Shown here: in pieces, positions 59,475 to 64,000 of the stretch
Layout of the letters: each line of letters starts with the position of its first letter
How positions within the stretch are numbered: the stretch's first letter is position 1
From: JAGOEY01 sp017997515
GTDB lineage: Bacteria; Pseudomonadota; Gammaproteobacteria; Burkholderiales; Burkholderiaceae_C
Assembly (NCBI GenBank): GCA_026314275.1
Contig: CP111109.1
Location: 3,038,001 to 3,102,000 of the forward strand
Direction: 5' to 3'
Length of the DNA stretch: 64,000 nucleotides
Program-made: the position numbers and the translations under genes
The notes under the pieces: generated by a model
Databases searched by the model: none
What the model was told of the DNA's origin: nothing
Seen by the model: only the letters and a program-made list of their open reading frames with translations

Positions 59475-60953
59475 TCAATTCAGCGTGACTTCCAGGCTCC
59501 AGGGGGTGCGTTGCCAGGCGATGGATTCCTCGTTCAGCAGGTGGGCCGACTGCGGGTAGGCGGTGGCCCAGCCGGGGCGGGTTTGCAGCAGCAGCCGGTT
59601 GCCGTCAAGGCCCAGGCTGATGGCGGCGCTGTCGGGGTCGCGGCGGGCGTGGCACAGGGCCACGGCCAGGCGCAGGCACATCAGCTGCAGCACAAAAGGG
59701 CGGTTGCCAAAGTCGGTTTCCAGCTTGCGCAGCTTGCCACGGTGGCCCAGCACCATCAGCGACAGCCACTGCAGCTCGGGCAGCGCAAAGCCGGGTGCGT
59801 CGGTGTTGCCCAGGATGTAGGCCCCGTGGCGGTGGTGGTCGCTGTGGGATATCTGGCAGCCGATTTCATGCAGCTGCCCGGCCCAGCCCAGTTTGCGGGC
59901 GGTGCGTTCGTTGGGGTCGGGGGCAATGTGTGCATACAGCTCGGTGGCTACTGCACTCACGCGGTTGGCCTGCGCGGTGTCGATGCCGAACTTGCGTGTC
60001 AGCAGCTGCACGGTGGACATCCGCATGTCGGTCTGGGGCTGCTCGCGGTCGAGCAGGTCGTACAACACACCCTGGCGCAATGCGCCCTGGGCGACTTCCA
60101 TGCGGTCGATTTGCAGCAGGTCGAAGATGGCGCGCAGCAGGCTGACGCCGCCGCCAATCACGGCGCGGCGGTCTTCCTTCAGGCCTTCCATGCGCACGCG
60201 GTCGGCGCTTTGGGCCCGGATCAGGCGGTCCAGCAGCAGGTCCAGCCCGCCACGGGTGATGGTGCCGGGCGTCTCGCCCAGGGCCGCCAGGATGTCGCCA
60301 ATCGCACCCACCGTGCCCGACGAACCATAGGCCACGTCCCAGGTGTCGCGCCGGTAGGTGTCCAGCGCTTCGTCCAGCACGGCTTTGGCGGCGATTTCTG
60401 CGATCTGGAAGGCCTGGGGCGTGAACTGGCCGTCGGGGAAATATTTCATCGACCAGGCCACGCTGCCCACGCGGTACGAGGCGACCACGTTGGCGTTGTA
60501 GTGCTGGCCCAGGATCATTTCGGTGGAACGCCCACCGATGTCCACCACCAGGCGGCGCTCGTCGGACTGCGGCAGCAGGTGTGACACCCCCTGGTAGATC
60601 AGCCGGGCTTCTTCGGGGCCGGACACCACGTCGATCGGGAAGTTGAGCAGCTCGCTGGCGCGGCTCAGAAATTCGTCGCGGTTGCGGGCTTCACGCAGGG
60701 TTTGGGTGGCCACGGCACGCACTTGGGGGCGGGTGAAGCCTGCCAGGCGTTCGCCAAAACGTGCAAGGCAGTCCCAGCCGCGCTGCATGGCGGCGGGGGA
60801 GAGGTTGCGGTCCGCGTCCAGGCCGCTGCCTTGGCGCACGGTTTCCTTGAGGTATTCCGTGCGCAGGATTTGCCCGTGCTCCAGGCGGCCAATCTCCAGG
60901 CGAAAACTGTTGGAGCCCAGATCAAGGGCGGCGAGGAGGGTTCCGTTGTGCAT
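59475..60953 (-). CDS. ppx: Exopolyphosphatase Ppx
   Basis: A 492-residue Ppx/GppA enzyme that hydrolyses polyphosphate from its ends. N-terminal ATPase-fold motifs: LDLGSNSFRLEIG, SGPEEARLIYQG, DIGGRSTEMILG (Arg for the usual third Gly) and YGSSGTVGAIGD. The C-terminal HD-like half has HEIGCQISHSDHHRHGAYI. It lies 65 bases after a periplasmic binding protein gene and faces ppk1, which it opposes. Confidence 0.95.
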   Translation of the reverse strand: MHNGTLLAALDLGSNSFRLEIGRLEHGQILRTEYLKETVRQGSGLDADRNLSPAAMQRGWDCLARFGERLAGFTRPQVRAVATQTLREARNRDEFLSRASELLNFPIDVVSGPEEARLIYQGVSHLLPQSDERRLVVDIGGRSTEMILGQHYNANVVASYRVGSVAWSMKYFPDGQFTPQAFQIAEIAAKAVLDEALDTYRRDTWDVAYGSSGTVGAIGDILAALGETPGTITRGGLDLLLDRLIRAQSADRVRMEGLKEDRRAVIGGGVSLLRAIFDLLQIDRMEVAQGALRQGVLYDLLDREQPQTDMRMSTVQLLTRKFGIDTAQANRVSAVATELYAHIAPDPNERTARKLGWAGQLHEIGCQISHSDHHRHGAYILGNTDAPGFALPELQWLSLMVLGHRGKLRKLETDFGNRPFVLQLMCLRLAVALCHARRDPDSAAISLGLDGNRLLLQTRPGWATAYPQSAHLLNEESIAWQRTPWSLEVTLN

Positions 60954-61018
60954 GGTGTGGGCTTGTGTGCGCTTGTTATTTTGCGGCGCAGCATAGCATT
61001 CAAGAGCAATACGCATGC

Positions 61019-62197
61019 CTAGCCGACCACCCGGCCATCACTTGCCAGCATGCTTTGTGTGACAAAGTAGCCACTGCGCCTGTTTTTGTCGTACTGCACC
61101 TGGAACCCACCCACGTCCATGGTGTTGCGGCGCTGGAAGGCGGCCAGCACGTTTTGGCGTGTGGGGGCGGTGTCCAGGCTGGCCAGCACCTGGGCGGTGT
61201 AGCGGGCGGCAATAAAGCCCGCCAAGCCCAGTGGGGTGGGGGCTTCGTCGTAGTAACGGGCCAGCGCATCGCGGTAGGCGCGCACCACGGGCAGACCGGC
61301 ATTCACCATGGGCACCGCCTGGATCACGACCACCGACGCGTTGCGGCCCATGCTGCCGAGCTGGGCCAGGGTTTGCAGGTTCACGTCGGCCAGTGCCACC
61401 ACAAAACGCTGGCCGCCTTGTTTTTTCATGCCTTGCAAAAACTGGGCAAGCTCGGGTGTGCCACCAATGAACAGCAGCATGGACGGCGTTTTGGGGCCCA
61501 GCGTCTGGGCGGTTTGCTCCACGGTGTTGGCGGTGGGGATGGTTTGCAGCTGCAGTTTCAGCCCTTGGCTGATGCGCTCCAGTTCTGCACGGTTGCCGGT
61601 TTGTGCTGCACGGCTGGCATAGACCACCCCGACTTCGCGTACGCCGGCCACCGACAGGGCAGTGACGGCGTGTTCGATCTGGGCATGGCGGTCGGCAAAC
61701 ACCGGAAAGGTGGCGTCGTCCAGCACCACGTCGGCACTTTGCAGCCAGGGTGCCACGTGGGCGAGGGGGCTGTCAGAGCCTGCTTTGCGCTGCAGATCCA
61801 GCAGGCCGAGTGCGACGCTGTTGCCCGCACAACCGGCCAGGGCGACGCAGTTGGCATCGGCACGTACGGCCTTCCAGGCGGCCTCCAGGCTGGCGGGGGA
61901 GCCGTCGGTTTCGAGCGCGACGTGTTGCACCGGGCGTCCACGCAGGCCGCCGCGGGCGTTGAAATCTTTCCAAGCGGCCTGGGCACCCACCAGCAGGTCA
62001 CGGCTGACATCCTGCTGGGCGGCTGACATGTCAATAACCTGGGCCACGCTGGCGATGGCAGGGCCGGTGGCCGCTTTGCTGGCGGCGGGTTTGGTGCTTG
62101 TTTGTGCCCACACAGGCTGGGTGGCAAACAAACCCGCGAAGGCGGTGCCGTGTAGCCATTGCCGACGGGTGGGGGTGCCGGTGGAGTAGGGTGGCAT
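61019..62197 (-). CDS. Periplasmic binding protein, branched-chain amino acid (LivK/UrtA) type
   Basis: A 392-residue type I periplasmic binding fold with a signal peptide (QWLHGTAFAGLFATQPVWAQ). VIDMSAAQQDVSRDLLVGAQ, FNARGGLRGRPV and GVVYASRAAQTG are family-like. No ABC permease or ATPase genes are adjacent, so it may be a lone sensor or serve a distant transporter. It is in line with ppx and probably co-transcribed. Confidence 0.8.
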   Translation of the reverse strand: MPPYSTGTPTRRQWLHGTAFAGLFATQPVWAQTSTKPAASKAATGPAIASVAQVIDMSAAQQDVSRDLLVGAQAAWKDFNARGGLRGRPVQHVALETDGSPASLEAAWKAVRADANCVALAGCAGNSVALGLLDLQRKAGSDSPLAHVAPWLQSADVVLDDATFPVFADRHAQIEHAVTALSVAGVREVGVVYASRAAQTGNRAELERISQGLKLQLQTIPTANTVEQTAQTLGPKTPSMLLFIGGTPELAQFLQGMKKQGGQRFVVALADVNLQTLAQLGSMGRNASVVVIQAVPMVNAGLPVVRAYRDALARYYDEAPTPLGLAGFIAARYTAQVLASLDTAPTRQNVLAAFQRRNTMDVGGFQVQYDKNRRSGYFVTQSMLASDGRVVG

Positions 62198-62209
62198 TTT
62201 TGCTTCTCT

Positions 62210-62262
62210 ATTGATAGCTGGCTGCGTAAGCACAGCGGGCGCTAAAGGCACTTTTTGCTTAA
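62210..62262 (+). repeat. Dispersed intergenic repeat, copy F (partial)
   Basis: TTGATAGCTGGCTGCGTAAG then GGGCGCTAAAGGCACTTTTT, a degraded member of the same family. Confidence 0.35.
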
Positions 62263-62434
62263 AGATAGCCTGTAAAGCGGGGTGAACGAGGCTGGATGGC
62301 CGGTGTTTCCAGGCATACCCATGGGGTGCGCTCTCAGCGTTGCGCGATGGGCCTGCAGGGTACGTGGGCTGCGTGACGGCGGCATGACAGACCGATGGCG
62401 GAAAACCCGGTGTTTTGCGTGTGACGGCATGAAT

Positions 62435-62452
62435 ATGTCATGCGGTTGTCAC
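62435..62452 (+). promoter_or_regulatory. Pho box upstream of pstS
   Basis: ATGTCATGCGGTTGTCAC: two TGTCA repeats exactly 11 bases apart, the PhoB site, 66 bases before the pstS start. The rest of the 320-base gap (62198-62517) holds only a repeat fragment and a single reversed ATGACAG half-site at about 62385. Confidence 0.85.
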
Positions 62453-62517
62453 AAAGCACTTCTACAGTTCAGGCCATGCAATCCCTTGCCAACCCTTCCA
62501 ACACACGAGGTGTTTCC

Positions 62518-63555
62518 ATGAAAAAGTCGATCGTTCAAGTTCTCGCAGTCACTGTGGCCGCTGCTGGTTTTTCCAGCGCATGGGCGCAAACCGAAGCCAC
62601 TGGCGCTGGTGCCAGCTTCCCCGCGCCGCTGTACTCCAAGTGGGCGTCGGACTACTACAAGGCCACCGGTGTCAAGATCAACTACCAATCGGTGGGTTCG
62701 GGCGCTGGCCTGAAGCAAATCGAAGCCCGCACGGTGGACTTCGGTGCTTCCGACGCCCCCCTGAAGGACGAAGAGCTCAAGGCCAAGGGCCTGGTGCAGT
62801 TCCCCACCGTAATCGGCGGCATTGTTCCCGTGGTCAACATCCAGGGCATCAAGCCTGGCCAGATCAAGATGAATGGCCGGGTGCTGGGCGACATCTACCT
62901 GGGCAAGATCACCAACTGGAGCGACCCCGCCATCAAGGCGCTGAACCCTGGAGTGCCACTGCCAGACGCCACCATCGCCCCTGTGCGCCGCGCTGACGGC
63001 TCGGGCACCACCTTTGGTTTCACCAACTACCTGAGCAAGGTCAATCCTGAGTGGAAGAGCAAGGTGGGTGAAGGCACAGCCGTGAACTGGCCCACCGGCG
63101 CGGGTGGCAAGGGCAACGAAGGCGTGGCCGCTTTTGTGGGCCGTTTGCCCAACTCGATTGGCTACGTGGAGTACGCCTACGTGAAGCAAAACAAGATGAA
63201 CTATGTGCAGCTGCAAAACGCTGCTGGCGCTTTTGTGTCGCCGGATGACGTGACCTTCAAGGCCGCTGCCGCCGGTGCGGACTGGGAAAAAAGCTTCTAC
63301 CAAATCCTGACGAACCAGCCTGGCAAGGATTCCTGGCCCATCACGTCTGCCACCTTCATTCTGATGAACAAAGAGCAGGAAAAACCCGCACAGGCCACCA
63401 CCGCCCTGAAGTTCTTTGAGTGGGCCTACAAGAATGGCGACAAGACTTCCGGCGATCTGGACTACGTGCCTATGCCTGAGAGCGTCAAACAAATCGTCTA
63501 CAAATCCTGGGGCGACATCAAGGACAAGGCTGGCAAGCCTGTGGCCACCAAGTAA
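62518..63555 (+). CDS. pstS: Phosphate ABC transporter periplasmic binding protein PstS
   Basis: A 345-residue high-affinity phosphate-binding protein with a signal peptide (IVQVLAVTVAAAGFSSAWAQ). Binding residues appear in GAGASFPAPLYSKW, VDFGASDAPL and RADGSGTTFGFTNYL. ATG at 62518 starts the signal. The Pho box upstream implies induction by PhoB under phosphate limitation. Confidence 0.97.
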   Translation: MKKSIVQVLAVTVAAAGFSSAWAQTEATGAGASFPAPLYSKWASDYYKATGVKINYQSVGSGAGLKQIEARTVDFGASDAPLKDEELKAKGLVQFPTVIGGIVPVVNIQGIKPGQIKMNGRVLGDIYLGKITNWSDPAIKALNPGVPLPDATIAPVRRADGSGTTFGFTNYLSKVNPEWKSKVGEGTAVNWPTGAGGKGNEGVAAFVGRLPNSIGYVEYAYVKQNKMNYVQLQNAAGAFVSPDDVTFKAAAAGADWEKSFYQILTNQPGKDSWPITSATFILMNKEQEKPAQATTALKFFEWAYKNGDKTSGDLDYVPMPESVKQIVYKSWGDIKDKAGKPVATK

Positions 63556-63611
63556 CCAGCACCGCGCAAAAACGCAACGACTGATCCACTGACCTACTGC
63601 AGAGCTGACAC

Positions 63612-64000
63612 GTGTCTACTACACTGCCGGTCAACCACACCCCCGCCACGTCGGCGGGGCTGGGTGCAAGCATGACCACACCTCCACCCAAAAAGCCTCT
63701 GCTGTCCGGCACGATGGCCGACAAGTTGTTTGGCTTTTTGGCCAAAAGTGCTGCCATTCTGACGCTGGGCTTGCTGTTCGGCATCCTGGCGTCGCTCGTG
63801 GTGGGGGCGTGGCCTGCCATCGTCGAGTACGGACTGGGCTTTCTGACCAGCACCACCTGGGATCCGGTTAAAAACGAATACGGCGGCCTGGTGATGATTT
63901 ATGGCACCTTGGCCACATCCATCATCGCGCTGCTGATCGCCGTGCCGGTGAGTTTTGGCATCGCACTGTTCCTGACCGAGTTGTCGCCCGCCTGGCTCAA
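63612..64000 (+). CDS. pstC: Phosphate ABC transporter permease PstC (3' truncated by window edge)
   Basis: The first 129 codons of PstC. One helix (SAAILTLGLLFGILASLVVG) then the conserved STTWDPVKNEYGGLVMIYGT and VPVSFGIALFLTELSP are visible. GTG at 63612 gives a Thr/Pro-rich N-terminus; ATG at 63672 is the other start. The gene follows pstS by 56 bases; pstA and pstB would be expected beyond the window. Confidence 0.92.
   Translation, partial: MSTTLPVNHTPATSAGLGASMTTPPPKKPLLSGTMADKLFGFLAKSAAILTLGLLFGILASLVVGAWPAIVEYGLGFLTSTTWDPVKNEYGGLVMIYGTLATSIIALLIAVPVSFGIALFLTELSPAWL

Overview
The window reads as chromosomal DNA of a betaproteobacterium of the order Burkholderiales, most likely family Comamonadaceae (Rhodoferax/Acidovorax-like). 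Evidence: GC-rich coding DNA, the betaproteobacterial forms of Fur, HmuSTUV, HemP, Ppk/Ppx, OlsB and PstS, an orphan coniferyl aldehyde dehydrogenase, and a dispersed intergenic repeat (core like TAGCTACTTGCGC) that I associate with this family. No rRNA, tRNA or CRISPR array was seen. Two genes are cut by the window edges: clpB (5' end missing) and pstC (3' end missing).

Layout. 1-7.2 kb: end of clpB with its terminator, a small membrane protein, a coniferyl aldehyde dehydrogenase, an exported hydrolase translationally coupled to an AraC regulator, a divergent MFS transporter and a TauE/SafE permease. 7.2-16.5 kb: an accessory region, partly AT-rich. On the minus strand lie four co-oriented genes: a YbjN-like protein, a two-helix membrane protein, a second YbjN-like or chaperone-like protein, and an FtsH-type M41 peptidase without its AAA ATPase. 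Two identical 1077-bp IS481-family elements have entered this set, one splitting the membrane-protein gene. Head to head with it, on the plus strand, is a caspase-like protease / membrane protein / SulP-like transporter operon with overlapping stop and start codons. These two sets are the best candidates for an undescribed system.

16.5-25.6 kb: a sugar-acid catabolic cluster (FAH-family enzyme, ribokinase-like kinase, TRAP transporter with frameshifted dctM, DapA-family lyase, GntR regulator, FucU-like mutarotase; divergently an L-fucose dehydrogenase-like aldo-keto reductase and an amidohydrolase lactonase). It looks like non-phosphorylative L-fucose or D-arabinose use, but the dehydratase is not in the window. 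25.6-30.7 kb: a RibH2-type lumazine synthase under an FMN riboswitch, an exported methyltransferase-like protein, bacterioferritin, and ahpC-ahpF.

30.8-51.2 kb: an iron and heme island. It holds three TonB-dependent receptors, a HmuY-like lipoprotein, hmuSTUV, fur, a DUF2325 protein, a HbpS-like protein, hemP, bfd-smORF-tonB-exbB-exbD, and a PKHD dioxygenase with an FMN-dependent hydroxyacid oxidase. Fur-box-like sites precede six transcription units, so the island probably responds as one regulon. 51.4-64 kb: an H1/SWIB protein, rraA, a chain of overlapping genes olsB / metallophosphoesterase / glycosyltransferase / ppk / sixA, a second Lys/Ala-rich protein, ppx with a periplasmic binding protein, and Pho-box-controlled pstS-pstC. 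The last part groups phosphate uptake, polyphosphate turnover and phosphorus-free membrane lipid synthesis. Two inverted copies of a 268-bp MITE-like element lie at 41.1 and 52.1 kb.
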